DNA from: UBA1858 sp963926275
Lineage (GTDB): Bacteria; Pseudomonadota; Gammaproteobacteria; UBA4575
Direction of reading: 5' to 3'
DNA: 11,522 bases
NCBI GenBank assembly: GCA_963926275.1
Contig: CAWUWP010000120.1
Span: 1-11,522, forward strand
In this document: positions 1 through 7,241 of the stretch, in pieces
How positions within the stretch are numbered: position 1 is the first letter of the stretch
Layout: each line of letters begins with the position of its first letter
Program-made: the position numbers and the translations under genes
Notes under the pieces: generated by a model
Databases searched by the model: none
What the model was told of the DNA's origin: nothing
Seen by the model: the letters and a program-made list of their open reading frames with translations, nothing else

Positions 1-1
1 T

Positions 2-814
2 AGTGAAGGCTGGCATTTACCTTTAGCCGGGTGGTTAACACCCTCACAACTATGCTCTTCTCTTATTAAACAATATCCTAATCACATTAACTTTCGAGCA
101 AACATAGACATCCGGTCTATTGAAAAGCAAGATTCACAATGGATTGCATACGACAAATTCAAACAGGAAGTATGTCGTGCTGACACAATGATTATTGCTA
201 ATGCATGTTCAGCGAACCAATTTGAACAAACACGCTGGTGTCAGTTGCATCCTAAACGTGGACAGATTTCATTAATCTCACAACATGACTGCAATATTCA
301 ACCCAAAAAAATTGTGTGTGCTGATGCTTATATTACTCCGCCAATCAACTCTCAATACGTGGTGGGTGCAACTTTTGTGACAGCAGACACATCAACTGAT
401 CTACGACAGACTGAGCATGATGAGAATCTGATGAAACTAAAGAAAATGGTTCCTTCTTTTTCCAGAGAAAAAATTCAATCCCTAGAAGGACGTGCTGGCA
501 TACGCGCAGTGAGCTCTGATCGCTTACCCATTGTTGGACCGGTCGCGGATGAATCCAGTTTTAATACTATCTATAAAGACGCAGCACTAGGCTCGACTCA
601 TAGCGATTACCCACTACCGAATTACCATGATGGGCTTTACTTAGCCAGTGGCTTTGGTTCGCGCGGCTTAGCATGGATACCGCTCTGCACCGAAGCACTA
701 GCCTGTTTAATAAATCATGAGCCTAGCCCGCTTAGCAAAAATATACTTAATGCCATTCACCCAAGTAGAATTCTAATGAAGAATTTGGTTAAACACGTAC
801 AATCATCTAAATGA
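2..814 (+). CDS. mnmC: MnmC, C-terminal FAD-dependent oxidoreductase part (5' end outside window)
   Basis: The reading frame is open from base 2 to the TGA at 812-814 and gives 270 residues, so the gene starts before the window; the ATG at 188 is internal. The FAD module of MnmC removes the carboxymethyl group of cmnm5(s2)U34 in tRNA, and an N-terminal methyltransferase module then makes mnm5(s2)U. Seen in the fragment: a GWLTPSQLC segment near residues 10-18, the GRAGIRAVSSDRLPIVGPV stretch at about 163-181 and the GFGSRGL FAD-binding segment at about 217-223, followed by a C-terminal helix rich in basic residues. These match the end of E. coli MnmC as I recall it. The fragment is too short to show whether the methyltransferase domain is fused upstream. 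The stop overlaps the next gene by four bases (ATGA), suggesting translational coupling. A generic DadA-type oxidoreductase is the main alternative, but the C-terminal motifs favour MnmC. Confidence 0.88.
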   Translation, partial: SEGWHLPLAGWLTPSQLCSSLIKQYPNHINFRANIDIRSIEKQDSQWIAYDKFKQEVCRADTMIIANACSANQFEQTRWCQLHPKRGQISLISQHDCNIQPKKIVCADAYITPPINSQYVVGATFVTADTSTDLRQTEHDENLMKLKKMVPSFSREKIQSLEGRAGIRAVSSDRLPIVGPVADESSFNTIYKDAALGSTHSDYPLPNYHDGLYLASGFGSRGLAWIPLCTEALACLINHEPSPLSKNILNAIHPSRILMKNLVKHVQSSK

Positions 815-1188
815 ATAAAGCAATTTTAATTGGCTTGCTGGTTTATCTAGGCATGCATTTTGGTGACCAAGGATTACACTTTATTTATTTTTATCTCACA
901 CATGATTTCGCTTCTAGCAATCTGTTAATGATTAAGTCCTCATTTCTACTCAATTTCGCTCCGCTAATGGGTGGCGCAGTGGTTGGCTACCTCAGCCAAA
1001 AAGGAGTATTAAACGGATTTTTAGTAGGTGCTTTAGCCGGCTTAATTATTCTTGGCATACGCCAATACAATGGAGCTAATCCTTTCTTTCAAGAATTCAC
1101 ACCCGCTATTTTATTTGACGAAGTGTTTTTGAGAGCTTGCATTTGCGCGGCGGGAGGCGCGGTAGGGGAAACATTAAAAAGGCGATAA
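811..1188 (+). CDS. Small unrecognised integral membrane protein
   Basis: This encodes 125 residues. I do not recognise the family. The hydrophobic profile suggests three or four membrane segments, roughly residues 4-29, 43-62, 66-84 and 104-119. Small-residue pairs lie in the later helices (GG at 54-55, GALAG at 73-77, GG at 115-116), as in packed helix bundles, and the protein ends in a basic KRR tail. A polar loop near 85-100 carries YNGANPFF. The start ATG overlaps the mnmC stop by four bases, so translation is probably coupled to mnmC. There is no clear Shine-Dalgarno sequence, which fits coupling. Its stop codon TAA (1186-1188) lies in the loop of the hairpin that ends the opposing operon. 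Function is unknown; position alone does not show a role in tRNA modification. Confidence 0.75.
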   Translation: MNKAILIGLLVYLGMHFGDQGLHFIYFYLTHDFASSNLLMIKSSFLLNFAPLMGGAVVGYLSQKGVLNGFLVGALAGLIILGIRQYNGANPFFQEFTPAILFDEVFLRACICAAGGAVGETLKRR

Positions 1189-1196
1189 CGCCTCTT
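1176..1196 (-). terminator. Intrinsic terminator of the lepB-to-thioesterase operon
   Basis: On the minus strand the sequence reads AGGCG-TTAT-CGCCT (1193 to 1180) followed by a T run at 1179-1176. The stem can extend outward to eight pairs (AAGAGGCG) with one G-T pair. It starts a few bases after the thioesterase stop codon (1199-1201). The plus-strand side lacks a good T run after the hairpin, so it should work mainly for the minus operon. The plus-strand membrane protein gene ends inside the loop. Confidence 0.65.
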
Positions 1197-1198
1197 AA

Positions 1199-1555
1199 TT
1201 AATGTTTGATACTTGCTTTATTGCCCTGTGCGTCAACATTAACGAAGGTGATTTTTGTTTCGAATAACATGGTATTAGATTGTACCTCTTCAACGGCTGA
1301 ATACACTTTCACATCATAGGTTAGTGACGAATCACCTTTACGCAACCTCTCAACAGAAAATTTTAATACTGCACCCACTTCAATGCGATGCTTAAATTCA
1401 ACATTATCAAGCGCCACGGTCACAAACTGATTGTTAGGAAATTCGACTGCTGCAGCAATATAATCAACCTCATCAATCCACTTCAATAAATTGCCACCAT
1501 ACAAAGTACCGTAGTGATTCAGGTGTTCGGAGATGACGAATTTAAAATGATCCAT
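1199..1555 (-). CDS. Hotdog-fold acyl-CoA thioesterase (4HBT type)
   Basis: This encodes 118 residues. The family hydrolyses acyl-CoA thioesters to free acid and CoA in the cytoplasm. The N-terminal half has the hotdog layout: HLNHYGTLYGG at 11-21, the long helix LLKWIDEVDYIAAAVEF at 23-39 carrying the acidic residue (D28) expected in the active-site helix, then VTVALDNVEFKHRIEVGAVLK in the beta-sheet region, with a charged patch VERLRKGDSS around 68-77. The overall pattern is closest to the YciA/YkhA-like group of short acyl-CoA thioesterases. It is the last gene of the minus-strand operon: its ATG lies two bases after the cysM stop, and a terminator follows its own stop. The physiological substrate cannot be read from the sequence. 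The coupling to cysM does not by itself imply a role in cysteine synthesis. Confidence 0.8.
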   Translation of the reverse strand: MDHFKFVISEHLNHYGTLYGGNLLKWIDEVDYIAAAVEFPNNQFVTVALDNVEFKHRIEVGAVLKFSVERLRKGDSSLTYDVKVYSAVEEVQSNTMLFETKITFVNVDAQGNKASIKH

Positions 1556-1557
1556 AG

Positions 1558-2451
1558 TTATTTAGGATCAAAAATGCCTGTTGAAATATAGCGATCTCCA
1601 CGATCACAAACAATACTAACAATAGTGGCGTTCTCAACACGTTCAGACAATCTTAATGCTGCCAATAGTGTTCCTCCTGAGGACACACCACAGAATACGC
1701 CTTCCTGCTGTCCAAGCTTTATCGTCACATCATCTGCTTGTTGGCGGGATACATATTCAAATTGATCTACTTTTGATTCATCAAAAATGGCTGGTTCATA
1801 TTCTTTTTCCCATTTTCTAATTCCAGGAATTTGCGAACCCTCTTCAGGATAAACACCCACAATTTGTATATCGGGATTCATTTCCTTGAGATATTTTGAT
1901 GTGCCCATTATGGTGCCTGTCGTGCCCATTGAGCTCACAAAATGAGTGACGGTGCCATCAGTGTCTTTCCATATCTCAGGACCGGTGCTTTTATAATGCG
2001 CCATTGAATTATCTGGGTTAGAAAATTGATCTAGCACAATCCCTTTGCCTTCGGATTGCATTTTCAACGCCAGGTCTCGTGCACCTTCCATACCTTCTTC
2101 GCCAGACACTAACACCAGCTCAGCACCAAAGGCTGACATCGCCGCACGACGTTCTATTGTCATGGTTGCTGGCATCACTAAAATCATTTTATAACCTTGC
2201 ACGGCAGCTGCCATAGCTAATGCTATCCCAGTGTTACCGCTCGTTGCTTCTATTAATGTATCGCCTGGTTTTATATCACCACGCGCTTGTGCTGCTTTAA
2301 TCATATTCAACGCAGGACGATCTTTTACAGAACCGGCTGGGTTATTGCCTTCAAGTTTCAGCAAAATCGTATTACTAGGATTTGGATTCAGATACTGCAA
2401 TTTAACTAGTGGCGTATTACCAACAAAATCTGCAAGTGTTTTATAATTCAT
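1558..2451 (-). CDS. cysM: Cysteine synthase B (O-acetylserine sulfhydrylase B)
   Basis: This encodes 297 residues, close to E. coli CysM (303). It is a PLP enzyme joining O-acetylserine with sulfide, or with thiosulfate to give S-sulfocysteine. Seen: the PLP lysine K43 in NPAGSVKDR, the substrate loop TSGNTG at 70-75, the phosphate-binding GTTGT at 176-180, and the C-terminal SGG region near 258-260. The segment CDRGDRYIST at 282-291 is the CysM-type signature where CysK has an S-F-G-E-R-Y sequence, which supports cysM over cysK. The gene starts five bases after acpS ends and is followed after two bases by the thioesterase, so all three should share one mRNA. No upstream CysB-type site is evident, since the gene is internal to the operon. 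Confidence 0.93.
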   Translation of the reverse strand: MNYKTLADFVGNTPLVKLQYLNPNPSNTILLKLEGNNPAGSVKDRPALNMIKAAQARGDIKPGDTLIEATSGNTGIALAMAAAVQGYKMILVMPATMTIERRAAMSAFGAELVLVSGEEGMEGARDLALKMQSEGKGIVLDQFSNPDNSMAHYKSTGPEIWKDTDGTVTHFVSSMGTTGTIMGTSKYLKEMNPDIQIVGVYPEEGSQIPGIRKWEKEYEPAIFDESKVDQFEYVSRQQADDVTIKLGQQEGVFCGVSSGGTLLAALRLSERVENATIVSIVCDRGDRYISTGIFDPK

Positions 2452-2456
2452 CTTAA

Positions 2457-2840
2457 TTAGTCTTTGGCAAAAAACAGCACATGAGCCACGGCATAAGCCC
2501 TCTCATCTGCAATGGTTAACAACGAGTATTTATCTTTTAAATTCAATCGTGCACTACACTCTTGTGTAAATTTAAGAAGAGGTTTACCCAATTCATCATG
2601 CTCGACATACATATCTGTAAAACTTAATTGTTTACCAATACCGGTCCCAAGCGCTTTGGCAGCGGCTTCTTTGACAGCAAAACGTTTTGCTACAAAGGCA
2701 ACAATATTAGTCACACTAGTCAATTCTTCTAACTCTTGTGTGTTTAGAATTTTCTCTATGAATCGATCTCCACGACGATCAATAATATCTTTTATTCGCT
2801 GAACTTCGACAATATCAATCCCGGCACCCAATAACATCAT
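2457..2840 (-). CDS. acpS: Holo-[acyl-carrier-protein] synthase
   Basis: This encodes 127 residues; E. coli AcpS has 126. It transfers the 4'-phosphopantetheine arm from CoA to the serine of apo-ACP, activating it for fatty-acid synthesis. The Mg-binding residues are visible: D9 in GAGIDIVEV and E58 in RFAVKEAAAKALGTGI, at the E. coli positions. Translation begins with two Met codons; the first ATG (2838-2840) shares its A with the pdxJ stop (TAATG), so ribosomes finishing pdxJ can restart here. The second ATG is possible and would shorten the protein by one residue. The pdxJ-acpS pair is a classic conserved neighbour pair in proteobacteria, and cysM follows after five bases. Confidence 0.95.
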   Translation of the reverse strand: MMLLGAGIDIVEVQRIKDIIDRRGDRFIEKILNTQELEELTSVTNIVAFVAKRFAVKEAAAKALGTGIGKQLSFTDMYVEHDELGKPLLKFTQECSARLNLKDKYSLLTIADERAYAVAHVLFFAKD

Positions 2841-3571
2841 TAAATTTCACCATCCATTGCATGACGCATATTATGAATAGCTTGTTCCAGACCTACAAAT
2901 AACGAATCTGACACTATTGCGTGGCCTATATTAAGCTCATTCATCCCGGCAATATCTGTAATTGGCTTAACATTACCGACATGTAATCCATGCCCTGCAT
3001 TCACGGTTAATCCAAGTTCAAGCGCATGCTTAGCGGCATCGTTAATTCTCTCAAACTCGTGTTGCTGTTGTTGGCCATGTTTGTTCGCATAATGCCCAGT
3101 ATGAATTTCTATAATGGATGCTCCAATTTCAGCAACCACATCAATAATCAATGAGTTAGGTTCTACAAATAGAGATACTAAAATATTTTCCTGTTTTAGC
3201 GCAGCGATCAAATCTGACAGTCTATCTCTATGTGCCACCACATCTAGTCCACCTTCTGTCGTTAACTCTTCTCTTTTTTCTGGGACAATACAGCAGTACT
3301 CCGGCTTTACTTGGAGTGCAATCTTTTGCATTTCACTAGTCGCAGCCATTTCAAAATTCATACTGGTGGTAATCACTTCGCGTGCTTGATAGATATCAGC
3401 GTCTTGAATATGTCTGCGATCTTCTCTTAAATGCAAAGTAATACCATCAGCACCACAGGCTTCTGACACTTTTATCGCTTCCATGAGATCGGGGTAAGGA
3501 GTATTTCTAGCCTGTCGCAATGTCGCGATATGGTCTAAATTCACGCCAAGTTTTACTCGATTGTTATTCAT
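2840..3571 (-). CDS. pdxJ: Pyridoxine 5'-phosphate synthase
   Basis: This encodes 243 residues, the E. coli length. It condenses 1-deoxyxylulose 5-phosphate with 3-amino-2-oxopropyl phosphate (aminoacetone 3-phosphate) to form pyridoxine 5'-phosphate, the last ring-closing step of DXP-dependent vitamin B6 synthesis. The TIM-barrel signatures are present: VKLGVNLDHIATLRQAR at 6-22, HLREDRRHI at 47-55 with H47, R49 and H54, the FEMA glutamate E74, EIHTGHYA at 155-162, and NAGHGL at 191-196 with H194. The stop overlaps the acpS start by one base, and the gap from recO is 22 bases. Its PLP product is the cofactor used by CysM, encoded two genes downstream, though operon membership alone does not show that this link is regulated. 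Confidence 0.96.
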   Translation of the reverse strand: MNNNRVKLGVNLDHIATLRQARNTPYPDLMEAIKVSEACGADGITLHLREDRRHIQDADIYQAREVITTSMNFEMAATSEMQKIALQVKPEYCCIVPEKREELTTEGGLDVVAHRDRLSDLIAALKQENILVSLFVEPNSLIIDVVAEIGASIIEIHTGHYANKHGQQQQHEFERINDAAKHALELGLTVNAGHGLHVGNVKPITDIAGMNELNIGHAIVSDSLFVGLEQAIHNMRHAMDGEI

Positions 3572-3593
3572 TTCTAGCTCGTTTCTGGTTCAC

Positions 3594-4286
3594 TCAATTT
3601 ACCTTTAGCAACTGTCGTGTCATTAGCGGCTTTCCTTGTAAATAATGTTTTACTAAGCCGCGTAAGAATATCTTAGCTTCAGGCAATATGTGTTCAGTTA
3701 AATTATTATCGTCAAGGTGAATAAGTAGCTCTCCTCTCACGACATTCCATTGTGCTTGCTTAGCAGTTATCTGGATTGGACCAAGATCAGGGTCATAACG
3801 ATACAATAGTTGGGCCTCTATTTCCTCATCGTTAGTATAGTCATACCTGAGTTGTAGTGGATGACCCATGATACCAATTAAGCGCATTTCAAAATTTCTT
3901 AGTATATATTCGTCAGCAGGATTATTAATCATTGCGTCCAATGTGACTTCATATAGCTCAAACAGTTCTGGTTCAGGACTTGATTTCGGAATTAATTTTA
4001 GGATTAATTCATGCAGATAAAAACATTGGACTTGTGCACGAAAGTTACGGGTGTATCTAGAAAGCTCATGCTCAACTTTTGTCAGCGAGACTAACTCGCC
4101 ACGGCCTGACCATGACAAATACATCTTAGTAAATGGCTGTAAATTATTACTACCTTTTTTTCTAGCCCCTCTAGACACCATATGTACAACGCCGTGCTGC
4201 TCTGTTAACGCATATACAATCATACTCGTCTCGCGATAAGAGCGAGTGTGTAACACGTAAGCAGGCTCCAACTCGACACGCGTCAT
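3594..4286 (-). CDS. recO: DNA repair protein RecO
   Basis: This encodes 230 residues (E. coli 242). RecO works with RecR to load RecA onto SSB-coated single-stranded DNA and anneals complementary strands. The N-terminal OB-fold is recognisable: AYVLHTRSYRETSMIVYAL at 9-27, SRGARKKGSN at 38-47, LQPFTKMYLSWSGRGELVSL at 49-68. The helical C-terminal domain includes LHELILKLIPKSSPEPELFE near 91-110, RNFEMRLIGIMG near 130-141, and ends HYLQGKPLMTRQLL. Only one cysteine occurs (C88), so the C-terminal zinc motif of Firmicute RecO is absent, as in E. coli. The gene starts five bases after the era stop. No strong Shine-Dalgarno sequence is visible, consistent with reinitiation from era. Confidence 0.93.
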   Translation of the reverse strand: MTRVELEPAYVLHTRSYRETSMIVYALTEQHGVVHMVSRGARKKGSNNLQPFTKMYLSWSGRGELVSLTKVEHELSRYTRNFRAQVQCFYLHELILKLIPKSSPEPELFELYEVTLDAMINNPADEYILRNFEMRLIGIMGHPLQLRYDYTNDEEIEAQLLYRYDPDLGPIQITAKQAQWNVVRGELLIHLDDNNLTEHILPEAKIFLRGLVKHYLQGKPLMTRQLLKVN

Positions 4287-4291
4287 ATTAA

Positions 4292-5173
4292 TTACAGCTC
4301 ATATTCGCCAACAATTTTAGGGTTATCCTGCCAATCTTTTTTGATTTTCACCCAAAGCTCTAGATGAACTTTTGATTCAATATTCTTTTCAATAGCACTA
4401 CGAGCTCGCGATCCAATCTTTTTTAGCATCTCACCTTTTTTACCAATTAAAATACCTTTCTGGCCATCTTTTTCTATCCAAATAACTGCCGAGATAACCA
4501 CGCGCCCATCTTCTTCTGCATATTTTTCTATTTCCACATGAGTCGCGTAAGGCAGTTCTTTTTCTAAAAACATAAATGCCGCTTCTCTGATGGTCTCAGC
4601 GGCGATAAATTTTTGGTCTCGATCTGTCAGATATTCTTTGGGGTAAAAAAATTCAGACTCTGGCAAATAACGCTTGCCGGACTTAACCAGGTCATCGATA
4701 TTATCTTGTCTCATTGCAGACACCGGTATCATTTCTGCAAAGTCATATTTGAGTGTGAGTTTTTGCAGAATAATCAAAAGATCATCACGTCGAACTAGCT
4801 TATCGATTTTATTGATTACTAGTATCACTGGGCATTCTATTTCCTCTAATGACCTCTTAATAAAATCTTCTTCATCTGTCCATTGGCCTCGATCAATTAA
4901 CCAAAAAATCAAGTGGACGTCATGCAATACATTTAAAGCATTCTTATTCAACACTCGATTTAGTAAGCGCTTTCCTCCCAGATGAATACCCGGTGTATCA
5001 ACAAATATAAATTGTGCGTCTGAGTCGGTTTTTACACCAACAATGCGATGACGTGTTGTTTGAGGCTTAAAGCTAGTTGACGATATTTTCTGGCCAACTA
5101 ATCGATTAAATAGGGTTGATTTGCCTGAATTAGGCCGACCTATAATTGCTACATATCCACAGCGAGTTTCCAT
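4292..5173 (-). CDS. era: GTPase Era (30S ribosome assembly)
   Basis: This encodes 293 residues (E. coli 301). Era binds the 3' end of 16S rRNA and acts in 30S maturation and cell-cycle control. GTPase motifs in order: G1 GRPNSGKST at 12-20 (with S where V is more usual), the G2 region TTRHR at 39-43, G3 DTPG at 59-62, G4 NKID at 121-124, and G5 SAM at 152-154. The C-terminal KH domain is present, with IWIEKDGQKGILIGKKGEML near 231-250 and KKIGSRAR at 251-258, the RNA-binding GKKGE turn. The gene lies 14 bases after rnc and five bases before recO, the standard rnc-era-recO order. Era and RNase III both act on 16S rRNA, so the pairing makes functional sense. Confidence 0.97.
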   Translation of the reverse strand: METRCGYVAIIGRPNSGKSTLFNRLVGQKISSTSFKPQTTRHRIVGVKTDSDAQFIFVDTPGIHLGGKRLLNRVLNKNALNVLHDVHLIFWLIDRGQWTDEEDFIKRSLEEIECPVILVINKIDKLVRRDDLLIILQKLTLKYDFAEMIPVSAMRQDNIDDLVKSGKRYLPESEFFYPKEYLTDRDQKFIAAETIREAAFMFLEKELPYATHVEIEKYAEEDGRVVISAVIWIEKDGQKGILIGKKGEMLKKIGSRARSAIEKNIESKVHLELWVKIKKDWQDNPKIVGEYEL

Positions 5174-5187
5174 ATTACACGCTAGTT

Positions 5188-5844
5188 CTATAGTAGTTTT
5201 TGCAACATATTACTAGCTGCCAATTGCTCAGCTTTTTTCTTACTTTTTTCTTCACCTTCAGCACTGATGTCCAACTCATGAATAATACATTTAACGCTGA
5301 ATCGCTTATTGTTACCTTCACCCCATTCGTTAAGCAAAATATAGTCTGGTACATCAATTTGTCTGGATTGTAGTTGTTCTTGTAGACGCGTCTTGGGATC
5401 TTTAAGCTCATTTATATCAGGCAGATTCTCTAGCGGTTGGGCATACAGTGACTTTATAAATTCAAAGGTAAAGTCATAGCCTTTAAGCAGATACACTGCA
5501 CCAAATATTGCTTCTAAACAATCAGCCAGAATTGAAGCTCGGAAATGACCGCCACTTTTCTTTTCTCCTGCCCCTAATTTCAATAAAGTGCTTAATTTAG
5601 CTTCTTTCGCCAACGCTGCTAGCGCACGCTTACATACCAAATGAGCACGTAAACGACTAAGGTCGCCTTCATCACAGCTAGGGAATTTCTCGAATAGCAG
5701 GTTGGCGATCACCATTCCTAGTATTGCATCACCTAGAAATTCTAAACGTTCGTTATTATCTTTACTGGCACTTCGATGTGTAAGCGCTGAATTAAATAGC
5801 TTGGAGGTGGTTACCTCTTCAGGTAATTGGTTAAAACATTCCAC
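5188..5844 (-). CDS. rnc: Ribonuclease III
   Basis: This encodes 218 residues (E. coli 226). RNase III is the double-strand-specific endonuclease that processes rRNA precursors and many structured mRNAs. The signature NERLEFLGDAILG is at 31-43, and metal-binding residues by family alignment are E35, D39, D108 and E111 (SILADCLEA at 104-112). The dsRNA-binding domain covers about 149-218, with DPKTRLQEQLQ at 149-159 and KSKKKAEQLAAS at 200-211. Translation starts at a GTG (5842-5844) that shares its first G with the TAG stop of the DUF4845 gene (TAGTG), so coupling is likely. In E. coli, rnc mRNA is autoregulated through cleavage of a 5' stem-loop. Here rnc is internal to the lepB operon and I see no equivalent hairpin directly ahead of it. 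Confidence 0.97.
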   Translation of the reverse strand: MECFNQLPEEVTTSKLFNSALTHRSASKDNNERLEFLGDAILGMVIANLLFEKFPSCDEGDLSRLRAHLVCKRALAALAKEAKLSTLLKLGAGEKKSGGHFRASILADCLEAIFGAVYLLKGYDFTFEFIKSLYAQPLENLPDINELKDPKTRLQEQLQSRQIDVPDYILLNEWGEGNNKRFSVKCIIHELDISAEGEEKSKKKAEQLAASNMLQKLL

Positions 5845-6260
5845 TACTTAGAAGCAATAGGAATGGCTTTTTTATGTTCAAAATTCAATAAAAAATCAAT
5901 GTTTGCTATTATTGGAATTCGTTTTTCATAGCTTGCTCCTATCTCATATTCTTTCTTTCCTCGCTGAAACAGAAAAACTTCTTTAGTTGTTTTTTCACAG
6001 CCATCACGTCGAGGAACAAGATCTTTAACACTCACATAATTCAAATCCATTCGCTTTGCCATCAAACTCATGAATTGACTCTTAGTTATCTGCCGAGTCT
6101 TCATTTCTTCAGCGAGCGCATCTACAGAGGATTTAATAGTTAAATACTCTAAGTACACTGGAGTGATTTTAATACCGAGAAATATTGAATATGCAAAGAA
6201 GCCTACTACTATTATTAGTACAATAGTCGGCATGCCCTTTTGATTCTTAATTAATTTCAC
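5844..6260 (-). CDS. DUF4845-type small membrane protein with pilin-like N-terminus
   Basis: This encodes 138 residues. The position between lepB and rnc and the pattern match the DUF4845 family found there in many gammaproteobacteria; no function is established that I know of. The N-terminus is short and basic (KLIKNQKG), then one hydrophobic helix (about 10-30), then a soluble part. The KNQKG-M junction looks like a type IV prepilin cleavage site, but the glutamate at mature position 5 is absent, so true prepilin processing is uncertain. The next segment, GIKITPVYLEYLTIKSSV at 29-46, is typical of the family. The GTG start (6258-6260) is supported by a GAGGT Shine-Dalgarno at 6268-6272 overlapping the lepB stop. 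The stop overlaps the rnc start by one base. Confidence 0.85.
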   Translation of the reverse strand: MKLIKNQKGMPTIVLIIVVGFFAYSIFLGIKITPVYLEYLTIKSSVDALAEEMKTRQITKSQFMSLMAKRMDLNYVSVKDLVPRRDGCEKTTKEVFLFQRGKKEYEIGASYEKRIPIIANIDFLLNFEHKKAIPIASK

Positions 6261-6267
6261 TACTATT

Positions 6268-6272
6268 ACCTC
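6268..6272 (-). promoter_or_regulatory. Shine-Dalgarno for the DUF4845 GTG start
   Basis: On the minus strand GAGGT lies seven bases before the GTG at 6258-6260 and overlaps the TGA stop of lepB (6271-6273). It is the clearest ribosome binding site in the operon and fixes the GTG as the start. The overlap with the lepB stop suggests coupled translation. Confidence 0.6.
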
Positions 6273-7104
6273 ACTTTATTTGCTTACCCATGCGTCTAAA
6301 AGCGAATTGCCCTTCAGCTATGTCCCAGTTCATCCAAATCATAAATGCCCTACCCACCAGATTTTGCTCCGGCACCATGCCCCAAAAACGGCTATCATTA
6401 CTGTTATCACGATTATCACCCATCACAAAATAATGATCATCAGGGACTGTCCATGAATCATCAATTGACAATCTTCTGTCATTAATTAACATTTCATGTT
6501 CAATAGTATTCAAATTCTCTTGTCTTTTGTTCGAACCAGACATCGCACTGTCTCTACCTTTACCACGATAGGTCCCCAAATCGACTTGTTCCATCGCCTC
6601 GCCATTCACATAAATGGTTTTGTCTCGATACTCTAGCCGATCACCCGGCAAACCAATCACTCTCTTAATATAGTCCAGCGAAAGATTTTTAGGGTATCGA
6701 AACACGACAACATCACCTCTTTCCGGCAAGTTATTAGCCCAAATTTTATTATGAAGTACCGGCAACCTCAGCCCATAGGTGAATTTATTAACTAAAATAA
6801 AATCGCCATGCAGTAAGGTCGGCATCATCGAGCCGGAAGGTATGCGAAAAGGCTCAGCTATAAATGAACGCAGTATAAGTACAATCAGCAGCACAGGAAA
6901 GAATGAGCGCGAATAATCGATATACCACGGCTCTTTATATCCATTCTGTATTTTAGAATTATTTCCATCAACGTATTTAGCATCATAGGCCTTGGTCATA
7001 ATGCGCTTACGCCGTTTTCCAGCAAACACCAGCTTATCTAACAGCATCACGATTCCAGTGACCAGGGTACCAATCACTAATATCAGCTCTAAATTAACAT
7101 TCAT
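6271..7104 (-). CDS. lepB: Signal peptidase I
   Basis: This encodes 277 residues, shorter than E. coli LepB (324) but similar to pseudomonad versions. The enzyme cleaves signal peptides from exported proteins at the periplasmic face of the inner membrane. An N-terminal membrane helix (about 5-27) is followed by a basic cytoplasmic loop (KRRKR near 30-34) and a second helix (about 68-82). The catalytic serine S92 is in IPSGSMMPT and the general-base lysine K147 in DYIKRVIGLPGD at 144-155; box E is GDNRDNSNDSRFWG at 229-242. It leads the operon that continues through rnc, era and recO. lepA, its usual upstream neighbour, is absent; instead there is a 241-base noncoding gap after a MerR-type gene. 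No clear Shine-Dalgarno precedes the ATG. Confidence 0.96.
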   Translation of the reverse strand: MNVNLELILVIGTLVTGIVMLLDKLVFAGKRRKRIMTKAYDAKYVDGNNSKIQNGYKEPWYIDYSRSFFPVLLIVLILRSFIAEPFRIPSGSMMPTLLHGDFILVNKFTYGLRLPVLHNKIWANNLPERGDVVVFRYPKNLSLDYIKRVIGLPGDRLEYRDKTIYVNGEAMEQVDLGTYRGKGRDSAMSGSNKRQENLNTIEHEMLINDRRLSIDDSWTVPDDHYFVMGDNRDNSNDSRFWGMVPEQNLVGRAFMIWMNWDIAEGQFAFRRMGKQIK

Positions 7105-7163
7105 AATATGAATAACAGTTAAAGGATTTAATTATTTCGATTAATACTAGGATACAGCGGCAG

Positions 7164-7190
7164 CACCTATATCAAAACCTATATACGGTG
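7164..7190 (-). repeat. Imperfect hairpin with 8-base direct repeats in the lepB leader
   Basis: On the plus strand the octamer ACCTATAT occurs at 7165-7172 and again at 7177-7184. On the minus strand the segment begins CACCG and ends GGTG; it can fold as CACC/GGTG plus TATA/TATA with a bulged G and a ten-base loop. It lies about 60-85 bases upstream of the lepB ATG. It could be a leader structure or a protein site, or chance in AT-rich DNA. Confidence 0.3.
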
Positions 7191-7241
7191 ATCTTTTAAC
7201 GCCACTGTCTAAAGAGCAATCCAGGAAAGAGAAATACATCT

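Noticed and set aside
188..814. A complete 208-residue oxidoreductase starting at ATG 188
   Set aside because: The same frame is open to base 2 and the upstream residues continue the MnmC FAD domain, so the ATG is internal to a cut gene.
5175..5411. Minus-strand open frame overlapping the rnc 3' end
   Set aside because: It lies inside the well-supported dsRNA-binding domain of RNase III in another frame and has no protein-like pattern.
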